Shown here: positions 1 to 11,449 of the stretch, piece after piece
Layout: the number at the start of each line of letters is the position of its first letter
Position numbering within the stretch: position 1 is the first letter of the stretch
From: Zantedeschia hybrid cultivar
Taxonomy: Eukaryota; Streptophyta; Magnoliopsida; Alismatales; Araceae
Direction: 5' to 3'
Length of the DNA: 64,000 nt
Assembly (NCBI GenBank): GCA_030544215.1
Contig: JARZZO010000012.1
Location: forward strand, 43,315,194 to 43,379,193
Position numbers and translations under genes: made by a program
The notes under the pieces: generated by a model
What the model saw: the letters and a program-made list of their open reading frames with translations, nothing else
Databases searched by the model: none
Told to the model about the DNA's origin: nothing

Positions 1-404
1 CAGACGCCAATCAGTCGGACAGGACGGGCCGTACTGACAGCACTCTGAAACGCGTCGCTCAGCACGGACGCCGTTCAGACGGCAGGATAGGCCGTACTGA
101 CAACGCTCTGGCGCCGCACACTGACATCGCAGGGGTCGCAGTTTGAATGGCGTCGACCATCATAGACGCCGTTCAGACGACGAGACAGGGGCCGTACTCT
201 CGCGGCCCGAAACCCGCCTACGTGGCGCCCACGTGGCACAACAGCAAGCAGACTTAAATGGCGTCCACACAACCTGACGCCTTTTGAAAGGCATCGAGCA
301 GTGCAGACGTCATTCAGTCAAGACTCTCAAGACCCCTCAGGGTCGAAACCAGGGGATCCGGCCCGAACCCGACCCGAATACTGAACCCGAAACCTCAGTC
401 CTTA
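1..404. other. GC-rich noncoding segment with GCGTC palindromes
   Basis: No protein can be supported here. The segment holds four copies of the GCGTC-N10-GACGC palindrome at 52-71, 150-169, 261-280 and 291-310, the last two exactly 30 bp apart, plus a half copy at the very start. It abuts copia coding sequence near 405, so it is probably an LTR or leader fragment of another element. I cannot assign the family. Confidence 0.5.
52..310. repeat. cluster of four GCGTC-N10-GACGC palindromes
   Basis: Half-sites GCGTC (or GCATC) and GACGC (or GACGT) are separated by exactly 10 bases in all four copies. The spacer sequences are unrelated to one another. A-rich bases lie outside the left half-site and TTCA- or TTTT-like bases outside the right one. 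Confidence 0.7.
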
Positions 405-2330
405 CACTGGGGATGTTCTGCTCATATTAAAAGACATGACGCAGATAAGCTGGAGTCCAGAACTAACAAATACAGATTTGTGGGATATCCAAAGGAAACT
501 TATGGATATTACTTTTATCATCCTGGCGGACAAAAGGTGTTTGTCGCCAGGAGAGCTATCTGTCTGGAAGAAGATTATATTCTTCAGAAGGACAGTAGGA
601 GTAAAGTAACTCTGGAAAAAATTCCAGACCCACAAATTGATAATGGTTCATCAGATGAACCGTCAACTTCTGAACCTGTTCAAAATAATACACAAGAACC
701 TCGTAGTTTGAAAGAGTACCTAAACCAACCAGAAAGATATGTGGGACATATTAATTTGTATGGTTCAAGGATACTCTATAATGAGGATGATGATCCTAAG
801 ACTTACCAAGAGGCCATTGAAAGTCCAGAGGCCGAAAAATGGCAGGAAGCCATGAATTCTGAAATACAGTCCATATACATCAACCAAGTTTGGAACTTGG
901 AAGATTTACCTGATGGTATAGTACCTATTGGCTGCAAATAGATCTTTAAAAGAAAGATCGGTACAGATGGACGTATTGAGACTTATAAAGCAAGATTAGT
1001 GGCGAAAGGCTATCGTCAAAGACAAAGTGTTGACTGTGACGAAACCTTTTCATCCGTTGCTATGATTAAGTCTATCAGAATTTTTCTTGCCATTGCTGCC
1101 TACCATGATTATGAAATCTGGTAGATGGATGTGAAGACTACCTTCCTCAATGGAAACCTTGAGGAGGAAGTGTATATGACACAACCAGAAGGATTCACAT
1201 CCAAAGAATCTCTAGACATGGTATGCAAGTTGCAGAGGTCCATTTATGGACTGAAGCAAGCTTCCCGAAGCTGAAACATAAGATTTGATGAGGCGATCAA
1301 ATCTTATGGCTTCATAAGAATGAAGATGAGCCCTGTGTGTACAAGAAAAACAGTGGAAGCACAATCACATTTCTGATTCTTTACGTTGACGACATCCTAC
1401 TCATTGGGAATGATGTAGGAATGATGTCATCGGTAAAAATATGGCTGTCAAAGAACTTCTCCATGAAGGATTTAGGAGAAGCATCTTACGTATTTGGAAT
1501 ACGGATCTATAGAGATAGATCAAAGAAGATGCTTGCTTTAACCCAATCCATGTACATAGAAACCATTGTTAAAAGGTTTGGCATGGAAAATTCCAAGAGA
1601 GGTCTCATACCAATGAGACATGGGATTTAACTTTCTAAATGTCAGTCTCCCAAGACACCTGAAGAGAGGGCTGTGATGGATAAGGGCTATGTACTAGACC
1701 TGATGTAGCATATGCTCTAAGTGTTACGAGCATACATTAGGCGGATCCAGGTGATGAACACTGGAAGGCTGTGAAATGCATCCTTAAGTACTTAAGAAGG
1801 ACTAAGGATCTATTTATATCCTATGGAGGAGGAGACTTAAAACTGCAAGGATATACTGACTCGAGTTTTCAGTCTGATCCTGATGACAACAAGTCAACAT
1901 AAGGTTTTGTTTTCACACTCAACGGGGGAGCAGTGAGCTGGAAGAGTTCCAAGCAGGAAACCAGTGCTGATTTTACAACAGAAGCTGAGTATATTGTTGC
2001 TGCTGAAGCCGCCAAGGAAGCTGTATGGATAAAGAAATTCATCGGCGATCTTGGTGTGGTGGAAAGCATATATGGTCCCGTCCCACTGCTGTGTAACAAC
2101 AATGGGGCGATTGCTCAAGTGAAAGAGCCGAGGTCTCATCAGAAGTCGAAGCACATTCTGCGGCGCTTTCATCTGATCAGGGAGATTATAGCTCGAGGCG
2201 ATGTCGTGATGGAAAGAGTTCCTTCAGCTGACAACATAGCAGATCCACTGACAAAGCCTTTGTCTCAAAATGTCTTTGAGCGTCACTTAGAGAATATGGG
2301 TATTCTGTATAAAAGTGATTGGCTTTAGCC
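405..2330 (+). pseudogene. Ty1/copia pol relic (integrase C-terminus, RT, RNase H)
   Basis: This is the 3' two thirds of a copia polyprotein, which would copy element RNA and integrate the DNA. The 5' end (405-940) reads as the integrase C-terminal region and linker. Reverse transcriptase follows, with the YVDDILLIG motif near 1383-1410 and the FLNG and YGLKQAS motifs in broken frames at 1140-1265. RNase H follows, with SWKSSKQ near 1940 and the ADPLTKP tail near 2240. It is broken by in-frame stops near 939, 1123, 1273, 1628 and 1900 and by frame changes. Gag, protease and the integrase core are absent on the left. The order INT-RT-RH identifies copia, not gypsy. The sublineage is not resolved. 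Confidence 0.9.
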
Positions 2331-2342
2331 CAAGTAGGAGAT
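2331..2342 (+). other. polypurine tract of the copia element
   Basis: CAAGTAGGAGAT lies between the RNase H stop codon and the LTR start TGTTAG. This is the usual plus-strand priming position and resembles the common plant copia tract. Confidence 0.75.
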
Positions 2343-2940
2343 TGTTAGTATTAGATGATCTCAAAGCCAATCCGATACTATGTATTGATTCAGTTTATTA
2401 ATAAATGACATTAATTCATTGTGTGTAATTAATTTGATCCATGTTTATCGTATCACGATGAAGTCCATGAACATGTGCAATAATCTTCAGATTATGATGA
2501 GATCATAATTACGGGACCGAAGGTTTATAAACATATGTTCTTAATTGTTCCTAATCATAAGATGTTTGAGAAGGACATCAAACATTCGGATAGACTAGTA
2601 TAGGTCACTTCAGCTCATATGATGAGGGTGACTGATCCTATAAGTCACTTGTGTAGAGACACTATGCTGGACCTGTAGATGCTCATTGGCGAATGAGTTC
2701 ACTGAACTAATCCGACTATGAATCGCTCGATGGTAAACACCACACTGTTAACTAGTTCGATTCTTTTGTCACGGTTGCGTAGATGATCCTTGGACCTGAG
2801 ACGCCAAAGATATCTTGTTGGTAGGTTTTTGAACTTTGACCTTGACTAACGAATCCCTAACCATGGGTTATCAATAAGTCAAGTGATCGGGTTCAGGGAA
2901 ATGCCCTCGAAGGTAATTGTGTGTTCAATATGGGATCATC
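2343..2940 (+). mobile_element. truncated 3' LTR of the copia relic
   Basis: It starts TGTTAGTATTAG right after the polypurine tract. It aligns throughout with the first 600 bp of the LTR at 2941 (shared landmarks: AATGAAGTCC or GATGAAGTCC, ATGATGAGATCAT, CACTTGTGTGGAGACACTA). It stops abruptly where the second LTR begins. The missing right part is not seen in the window. Confidence 0.8.
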
Positions 2941-4497
2941 TGTTAGTTTTAGGTGGCCTACAAGCCAATCTGACTATGTAAATCTCGTTCATTTATTAAT
3001 ATAATGGCATAATATTCATTATGTGTAAATTGCATTAATTATCGTTTCATAATGAAGTCCGTGAATACGTGCTATAGTGATCAGATTATGATGAGATCAT
3101 ACTAATGAGACTGATCACTTAAACACACATATTCTTAATTGTTCATAGTCGGAGGATATCCGAGAAGGACATCGGATATCCGGTTAGACTAGTACAAATT
3201 ACTCCTACTCATATGATGAGGGTGACTGATCTCATAAGTCACTTGTGTGGAGACACTAAGGCGAATCGTAGGTGCTCATTGGAGAATGGGTTCACTGAAC
3301 TGATCCGACTGAATCGCTGGATGGTATTGTATCTCACTGTCAACCAGCTTGATTCTATTGTCGCAGTTGCGTGGATGGTCCTCGGACCTGAGACACCAAG
3401 GACACCTTGTTGGTGGACTTCTGTGCTTTGACCTTGGTTTACGAATCTCTAGCAACGGGATTCTAATACGCCAAGGATTAGGTACAACGGAATACCGTCG
3501 AAGGGAATTGTGTGTCAATAAGGAATCATTCGCTCTCGGTACTTAGAGGGAGAATGCTCTAGGAAGGATGCGCGAAAGTCCCTGGCCAGGGCGGACGATA
3601 ATATCGGGAAAGGAGTTTTCCGATATTCATCAGCGGCATCCAATCCAAGTGAGTCGATCGGTTAGGGTTTGACAGCTCGCCATGCCCAGAGTTGACTCGA
3701 GAGCATTGTACGAATGAAGGATTATATCCACGCGGTAACTGTCGGTGGAAAGGTTCCAAGAGTGGGTTACTTAATCCCAATACTTTCCAGGTTCACGCGG
3801 TGTTGCTTGGCACCCAACATGATCGGAGGCCCGGTCGAATTTGATGTGCGACATCAATTCGATTGATTAATTAATTAATTAATAAAGGGTTATTAATTGA
3901 TTAATAAAGTCAGTGAGGAGTCACTGGGCTTGTTGGGCCATTAACTGGACTGGTACTTGGGCCTAGAGGGTCACACGCAAATCATTCTCAAGGCGATGGA
4001 TAAATAAGAGGGTTTTATATAAACCGGGGGTTTTTATGAAAAACCGCGCGGTTAGTATAAAACATAGCGAACGGGCTGAGCAGGCCAAGCTGCTGCTAAC
4101 CCTAGCCGCCCCCTCCTCAGTTTCTATCTTTCTCTGGCGTCCATACAGATCCAGATCTGCTCCGCCGCTTCTCCAAATCCCGTTCGACGGGAAATCGTCC
4201 GCGCATTGTGGTGATCGTTGCGGCGACCGGCGGAGGTTTTGTGGGCTGCGAAGAACGAGGAACGCGAGGATATCCGTCGCGGGGAAGATCGCATGGACTT
4301 CACTAGAGGCCAGGCATTTGCGCGGCTTGCGGTGTCGCACCGACGGAACCGAACGGTTGCGGATTCGAATCCGCACATGGTGAGAATCGATTATCCGATA
4401 ATCGTAGTTTTAGTTTTTCGAAACGGGAACGGATCGCTGTTTAATATTTTATTTTCCGCTGCGTGAGCTATCCGGAGAAACCCGAGAAATCCCAACA
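2941..4497 (+). mobile_element. copia 5' LTR of a second, related element
   Basis: About 1557 bp, from TGTTAGTTTTAGG to CCCAACA, so bounded by TG and CA. A TATA box (TTTTATATAAACC) lies near 4013-4024. A tRNA-Met-type primer site follows directly. The copy is related to but clearly diverged from the LTR at 2343. Confidence 0.8.
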
Positions 4498-4498
4498 G

Positions 4499-4517
4499 TG
4501 GTATCAGACCCAGGTTC
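4499..4517 (+). other. primer binding site, tRNA-Met type
   Basis: TGGTATCAGACCCAGGTTC lies one base after the LTR end. TGGTATCAGA is the start of the common initiator-Met primer site of plant copia elements. Later bases depart from the usual TGGTATCAGAGC. Confidence 0.75.
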
Positions 4518-6847
4518 CACTATTTCTCGTCCCGTTTCGGTCTCCGAACTTAGTATTTCATGTGTTATTCTATGCATAAATGTCCGATTAATTGTGGGAT
4601 CTGTGTTCATACGATGGGCACAGCTAATTAGATTATTTTTCTGCAATTTTTTGAATTTTTTTTGGGGTTTTCGGATTTTTCATGTGATGAAGATCCGGAT
4701 TTATTGCGGCTTTGTTCGAGCCCCCCAAGTGTTGGGATGTCCCTGATGATCTGGGGATTGTCACCGGGCATCAATGGACTCCTAACCGGTGTCGGAGAGG
4801 CCGCTGGAGATGGCCGGATTTCCCCTCTTTTTCCCCTTCTACACAGGTTGAGAAACCAGATTTTAGTGGGGTTTTCCGGGGGGCATCGCCGGCGATGAGG
4901 GGGCCGCTGGCACCGGGAGGGCGTGGCCGGCACTGGGGGAGTCACCGGCGTGACTGGCCGGCGCCGGGGGCCCGGCCGCTAGGCGCCGCCGCCGGCCTCC
5001 ACCTGCAAACCCTATTAGGGTTTCTTGTAAAAGGGGCGTCGGGTTGCAGGGAAGGGGAGCCGGCCCGAGCCGGCTTAACGGTGGCCCTGGCGGGCCGGTC
5101 CGACCGGACTGAGCCGGGTCCAGGGGCTGGCTGAGCCAGGCCTCAGCCTGGCGCCCCTGGTCCGAGCCCTGGCTTGGCCAGGGCCCGAGCCCAAGGCTCA
5201 GCCCATCCGGCTGGGCCAACCCCACCCCATTTTTCTTATTTAATTCCCCTTTGCCCATTTAAAATGAATTAAAATTTGATTTTAATTTCAATAAATTCAA
5301 AAGTGTTTTGTAATTTTAAATTGGGCTTACTAATGATTTGTGAATCACTTTAATTAACATTTAGTTGTTAGTTGATTAATATTAACAGTTAGTTTAATGG
5401 TTAAACTAATAATTAATTTTAATAATACTAATTTAATGGTTAAATTAGTAATTAATAATTATTAATCTAATAGTTAGATTATTAATTATTATTTCAACTA
5501 ATTGTTAATTAATATTTGAGTTAGTTATTAATTTAATTGTTAAGTTAATAATTAACTTAAATGACTGATTTAAATGTTAAATTGGCAATCCTTAATTAAT
5601 TATTGTTAGTCATTAATTTAATAGTTAGATTAATGATAACTTTAATTATCTAATCTAAAAGTTAGATTAATTAATTATTAATTAGTTAGTGTTAATTGTT
5701 GGTTTAAGAGTTAAATTAATAATTAACATTAATTGACTAATCTAAGTGTTAGATTAGTAGTTAATAATTAATTTGGTTGATTATTAATTTAAGTGTTAAA
5801 TTATTAATTAACTTTGTTAGACTAGTCTAAGAGTTAGATTAGTCATTAATAATCTTATTGTTAGATTATTAATGGGGTTTAATCTAAGTGTTAGATTATT
5901 ATAATTATTCTAATTTGCATGGAATAATCTGGAATTATTAATTTGGAGTGTGTGTACATGTGATGTGTGTTTAATACTTTTAAATTTTGATTTAATTGCA
6001 TGTTAAATTAATAAAATGAGTTTTCGAAATTCAAATACCAATTTTGATTGGATCCCAATTTTTTGAAAGCCAAAATTATTTATTTTGAAAAACTCTTTTA
6101 TTTTAGCCATGTGATGAGCTATATCTTGTGTAGGATGTTTAAAACACACCGTGGTCATGGATATGCACTTATTTAATTGTTCATGTGATGAATGATGTGT
6201 TTGTGTGGATCGTGGATGAATGATGGATGTTTATTAATTGTTAATAAATTAAAATCTGCGTATCTCTCCCTCTCTCATTCTCTGATGTATTTCTACCTCC
6301 CTCTCTCTTGTACTCGCCATAAGGCTCTCTTCTAATTACATGTAATTCTAGAATTAATGTAATATGATCGAGGCGATTGAGGAAGGAGCGAGGACGATCC
6401 ACAGCTGCAGTCAGGAAGGCGAAAAGATGAAGATCTCTTGCCTATGTGTTTGTAGGATATCTAATATAATTGTTGTGTTAGATTGTGTGTGCGTTTGACT
6501 GTTGGCTCCAGTCAAACCCACTGTGCTATCCATGACCACACTAATGACATGTATGAGATGCATTGTTTTCTTTTGATTATGAATCAAAGTAGGTATAGTA
6601 TTTAGTGAATATATACGATATATTTATGTACTATCACCTAGGAGAGACCAAGATAAAAGTTATCTAAATACCCTCAGATAAACTGTAAGCCGTAACGCGA
6701 GTAGTTGAGAACTTACCGCGTGGTCCACCATCGTTATAGTCATAGGATTCGAATCACTTTAGGCAGATTTGTTATGCTATCCACAAGGCCTGCTTAATTG
6801 GGAGGAGAAACTATGGCTATGACATTAGATGCCTATATGATCGGGGT
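4518..6847 (+). other. noncoding copia leader, no gag left
   Basis: A 2.3-kb stretch after the primer site with no recognisable protein. The part from about 4700 to 5230 is GC-rich, and its open frames look like composition effects. About 5270-5890 is an AT-rich degenerate repeat. The rest is unique-looking AT-rich sequence that ends at the 22-bp hairpin. Gag was probably lost in the rearrangement that joined this leader to element A. Confidence 0.5.
5270..5890. repeat. AT-rich degenerate repeat of TTAATTAAT and GTTAGATTA words
   Basis: The stretch is built from short variants of TAATTTAATGGTTAAATTA and TAATCTAAGTGTTAGATTA. Many are self-complementary, so it can fold in many ways. The period is irregular, near 25-35 bp by eye. 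It looks like a low-complexity expansion in the copia leader. Confidence 0.6.
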
Positions 6848-6875
6848 AGAGGAACCCCGATCATATAGGCATCTA
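6826..6875. repeat. perfect 22-bp inverted repeat, 6-bp loop
   Basis: The left arm 6826-6847 and right arm 6854-6875 are exact reverse complements. The loop is AGAGGA. It lies at the junction between the copia leader and the 3' end of element A. An exact arm match in such decayed surroundings suggests a recent event, such as fold-back copying during break repair. Confidence 0.85.
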
Positions 6876-6899
6876 TGATAATTCTTTTTTTTTTTTTCA

Positions 6900-7616
6900 A
6901 AAATTTTATTCATTTTAAACGATAATTCAATATGCACTATGATTCTTTCCCCCAGACATTGTCCTCAATGGCATGGTAATGGAAAGAATTATTTAACATA
7001 AAATCCATAATGAGGAAAGGTACAACCTAAGGTATGTGAGAGGCTTCTCCATATACACCAATGTGAATGATCTCAGTTTTCTAACAAGAAAAGAAAAAGA
7101 GAAAAATCAGAATAAAAATGAGAAGATTTGGTTGCCTCCCAATAAGCGCTTAGTTTAACGTCCTCAGCCAGACATATGTGAGTTCTTATCAACCTGGGTC
7201 AATTGATTTGTTGGTATCATTTTGTGTGTCCTGCTCAGATATTCTCAGAGCCATACTTTTCCTACTCATGAAGTGATGATTTGTCTGATTTGACCATTTG
7301 ACTACCTCATTCATGCTTACTTCACTTAGACTTTGGTTTATGTGTAATTCTCCTCTCGACTTAGCATGTCTCACCATATGAATGTCATGCATGCGATCAA
7401 GCTGTAAGGAATTGTGCTCAAATTCAGGAGGAGATATAGGAGATGGTAGTGTTGGCTTAGGGTGCAACTTGGGTACAAGTTCAATGATAGGCCAAGGACT
7501 AAGTGAGTGAGTCCAATTGTGAAGTGAATCAATCTCTTTGGTGTAGGATAAAGACTATTCAAATTCCAAATTTTCTTCTATGGGAAAGAGAAAATGTTCT
7601 AAATCTAGACTATCAT
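6900..7616 (-). other. post-integrase remnant of element A
   Basis: Read on the minus strand, this contains the words AAGCGCTTATTGGGAGGCAA (near 7134) and GAGGACAATGTCTGGGGG (near 6960). I know these from the region just downstream of integrase in Athila-type elements. Protease ends immediately upstream at 7617, so the RT-RH-INT block has been removed cleanly. No open frame here can be supported. Confidence 0.55.
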
Positions 7617-10490
7617 CTACCATATTATCCATGGCATGCACTGTATAACAACCCTCATTCCAATCCGGATACTTAGGAGTTTGAAAAATATTGATCCCAA
7701 TCTGCCAGCCCCAAAAGAAATGTCCATCTTACCTGTCGCACAATTGATATTTGCCTTTGTTGTAGCTAAGAATGGACGTCCCAAAATGATTAGAGTGTGA
7801 TTCAAATTTGAGGACGGGGCCATATCCAAGATAAGTAAGTCCACGGAGAAGTAGCAATCTTTGATTTGGACAATTACATCCTCAATGAATCCTCGTAGCA
7901 CTTTAACTGATCGATCTGCCAGTTGGAGAATAACAAAAGTGGCCTTCAGTTCTCTTAGATCCAGTTGTTCATTGGCAGAAGTGGGCAAAAGGTTTATACT
8001 GGCCCTAAGATCAAGAAGTGCCTTGTCAAATGTAAGTCCATTAATATCACAAGAAATGAGAGGGGTGCCAGGATCTTTAAGCTTTTTGGGTAATTGGTTC
8101 AGCAGAATAGTACTCACCTCTTCAGACGAAAAGACCTTCTTAGGATTTGTTTTGGGCTCTCTTTTCTGAGTACAAAATTCTTTTAGAAATTTAGCATAGG
8201 CCGGCACATGTTGGATGGCATCTACTAGAGGTATGTTAATGTGGACTTGTTTAAATAAGTCCATTAACTCTTCATTGTGGGTTTGAGTTTGATGCTTCCT
8301 TTTTTCCTTGGCATTCTCTAGAACTTCTGGAAAATGGATTTTTGATTTATAATTCTCAGAATATTGCTCAATTTTCCCTTTTTCTTGAATAATATTGGGT
8401 TCTTCATTCTCTTCTTATTCTTCTTCTTCTTCTTCGGTTTGTTCATGATTGAGCTGATTAGATCCTTGATTTGGGTAAGGATCTGGCAAAATTTTACCAC
8501 TTCTTAAGGCCAAAATTGTTTTCGGATTTTCTAACTGTGGGCATCTTGGTGGATTTGGGCCCATTTGAGGTTGGGCCTGATGCTGGGCTAACTTCTTGCT
8601 ACTAGCGGGCTTGAATTATAAAGCCCTTGGGAAGGGGACCTTGGGTTGGTCTGGGCTCAGATCTTCATCTATTTTCTCTTTTCCTTTGGCCTCTCCCTGG
8701 ATTTTGGATTGAAAAATGTTGTTATGTTTATGGAAGCTTTCATCTACTATTTAAGACTTAGAAGGATTCGCTAAGATTTCACCATTCCTCAAGACTAAGA
8801 TGGCATTAACATTCTTAACATGCAGGCCATTTTGTGGTATGGATGGGCCGGGCTGAAGCCTTTGAGGAATGGGTAGGAGTGGTTGTTGTTGGAAATTCGG
8901 AGGATAGTTTCGTGGATTTGCAATTGGTTGACTGGGTAACGGACCCACTTCTCTCCTCATAGTGGTGTCGGCCATTTGGCCAAGTTGGGCTTCCAGTTTT
9001 GCAATGGATTGTTGTTGGGAGTTGACCAGTTGTTGCAATTGTTGTTGTTGTTGTTGTTGGTTCATGAGTAATTGTTGCAACATATTGAACTTTTCATCAT
9101 TTTGATTTGGTGGCTGAGGCTATGAAATTTGGTATGAAGGCTGAGAATACATGTTTTGGGTGTTATTGGGCTGAAAATAAGGGGCTTGAGATTGGGATTG
9201 GGTAGGTTGACTCTTATTGAAGGTTTGACTTGGAAAATAATTCTGTTGGTGGGCCATGTTATGAAAGTATTGTGCTTGTGGGTTTAGAGCTTGGGCTTAT
9301 TGAGGTTTCCATGATAAATTTGGGTAATTTTTTCAGCCCGGGTTGTAGGTGTTAGAAGAATATGGATCATGATTGGGTTTTAAGTAACCTTGGGCTGCTT
9401 GGACTTTTTCTTGGATGAAAGGTGGTAATTGGGCTGCCGTAGGACACTCACTGACATGGTGAATTAGGCTAGCACAAAGACTACAAGCTTCCTGGTAAGA
9501 TAGAGAAGGTTCTGAGTATGGTCTTGATGGTGGTTGGATATTAAATCCTTGATTGTTCGAAGCTAGAACTTGGTCTAACTTTTAGGCCATTAGATCCATT
9601 TTACTCATTTGTTGGGCCAGAAGGTCCACTTTGTCCAACTTTTGAGCTAGTGCATTGATATCCATCCTAAAATCAAATTCTCCTCTATTTCTTATTTCAT
9701 AAACTCCAGTCCGTTTGGATGTTCCCACATATCTTTCATATGATGAAAGTGAGGCGTGATTTAAAGGATTTTCACTTAACATTTCAAACAAATCATAAGC
9801 TTCTTCCTCACTTTTGCTCATGAATGCTCCTCCACATGATGCATCTACCATTTGCCTGTATTGTGCATCTAAACCTTCATAAAATGCTTGCACAATTTGC
9901 CATCTAGACAATCCATGGTGTGGACATTTTCTCATCAATTCCTTCAATCGTTCCCAAGATTCATGGATTTGTTCTCCCAGTAATTGTGAGAATCCAGTTA
10001 TAGCCCTTCTCATGGTATTTGTTCTCCCAATAGGATATAATTTTTTTAGGAATTCTTATTGCATTTCGGGCCAAGTCTTAATGGGCTTCTCTATCGTTCC
10101 CAGCCAATATTTGGCTTTATCCTTAAGTGAGAAAGGGAATAGGGTAAGTCGAAGGACATCTTCCATGAAATCTTGAATTTTCACGATTGAACAAATCTTA
10201 AAGAATTTATCCAAATGTTTATATAGATCTTCATTGGTATTCCCATAGAAAGATCGGAGCATTTGGATGGTGCTTGGCTTGATCTCATAATGGCTAGCAT
10301 GGACATTAGGCAATTGGATACAAGATGAAGGATTATAGTCTTGAGGAATGAAATATTCCTTCATTTGTTTAGGCATTTGTTGATTATTTCCAGCCATTTG
10401 ATGTTGAATATTGGTTTGGTGATGTAGGTATCTCTCAATTTCTTGAATTGGATTAATAATTTTTGGATTTTGAGCTCTTCTACCTAACAT
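7617..10490 (-). pseudogene. Athila-like gag-protease, one frame with many stops
   Basis: Gag forms the capsid and protease would process it. The open pieces at 10490-10056, 10013-9582, 9083-8751 and 8264-7617 all lie in the same frame, so this was one polyprotein. Its start is MLGRRAQNPK. The capsid part includes FPFSLKDKAKYWLGTI and ESWERLKELMRKCPHHG. A CCHC zinc knuckle (CSLCASLIHHVSEC) falls near 9450-9495. A glutamine-rich stretch follows at about 9060-9000. The protease keeps ILGRPFLATT, but its active site reads DLRAS where the family has DLGAS or DTGAS, so it should be inactive. Stops are mostly TAA and TAG. Element B carries a homologous gag. Confidence 0.85.
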
Positions 10491-11426
10491 ACACTAGACC
10501 AAGATGAGATGAGAATGGTTGTTTTTGTTATTTTTATTTTTATGTATTTTTTTTTATGTTTATTTATGCAATGACAAACAAGTTAACAACAAATTTCTAA
10601 TGACCTAAGTGTACCCTAGACTTAGGAATGAGATTTCTCACAAAATGGCTAGAATTCACTATGAATCACCTCTACAATAGATCAATCGGCCAGGTAAGAG
10701 GTGGGATAGTGGGAGGCTCCCCCTACTTTCGTAGGGACCTAATTAAATAACCACTTATCTACTTAGGCATTTGCCTTTGTAACCTCTAGCCTAGACACTG
10801 TTGTCCAAAGTAGAAGTGAATTTAAAGCTCGGTCCAATTATAGTGTGAACCCTAGGTGCAATTGCTATTTGATTTTTATTGGGCTTGGGACAATGCAAGA
10901 TGGAGTGTTTGTGGTTTCTAGGCCAATGAAGGGTAATGAAATCCCCACCTTATCTTATTATGAAAATGCCCTTAAATTATTTTATCAATGAAATGCATAC
11001 TACAATTCAATCAAGTTTGTTTTCTGCAATAATGAAATGTCAATGCATGAACATGTTATTTGCACAATTTGGAAAGACTCACCTTGCTTCCTGCACTCTT
11101 CAACATAAATTAAAATGACAAAAATTAAAAACTAATGCATTCCTAAATGATATATGTCCTAAAACATGATGGTTTGATTTCTAATCTTGAAATGATTGTT
11201 TTTTTATTTTGTTTTTCTGAATTTTGTTTTATTTAATGAGATCTATATCTATTCTAAGCAAATCTAAAAATAAAATAAAAATGTTAAAGAAATTAGAACA
11301 AACTCACCAAGTTGAGTTTTCCTTTTGTCTTTTTTTTTTTTTTTTAAATTCCTGCAAAAAGAGAAAATAAATGTAAGTATGGATTTATACAAATGGACCC
11401 AAAATAATCAAAATTAAAATTCTAAA
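10491..11426 (-). other. element A leader between primer site and gag
   Basis: Noncoding. The segment near 10680-10760 matches the element B leader near 62200-62290 (gtaagaggtggg, ctttcgtaaggacc and variants on the opposite strand), which marks it as a conserved untranslated part of this family. Poly-T runs occur near 10530-10555 and 11329-11345. Confidence 0.65.
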
Positions 11427-11444
11427 TCCCCGGTGACAACGCCA
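11427..11444 (-). other. primer binding site of element A, tRNA-Asp type
   Basis: On the minus strand it reads TGGCGTTGTCACCGGGGA, five bases after the LTR. It closely resembles the TGGCGCCGTTGCCGGGGA-like site described for plant Athila-type elements. Confidence 0.7.
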
Positions 11445-11449
11445 AAAAT

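Noticed and set aside
4712..5258. Overlapping 130-140 codon frames on both strands
   Set aside because: GC-rich leader sequence with frames open on both strands at once; typical of composition, not coding.
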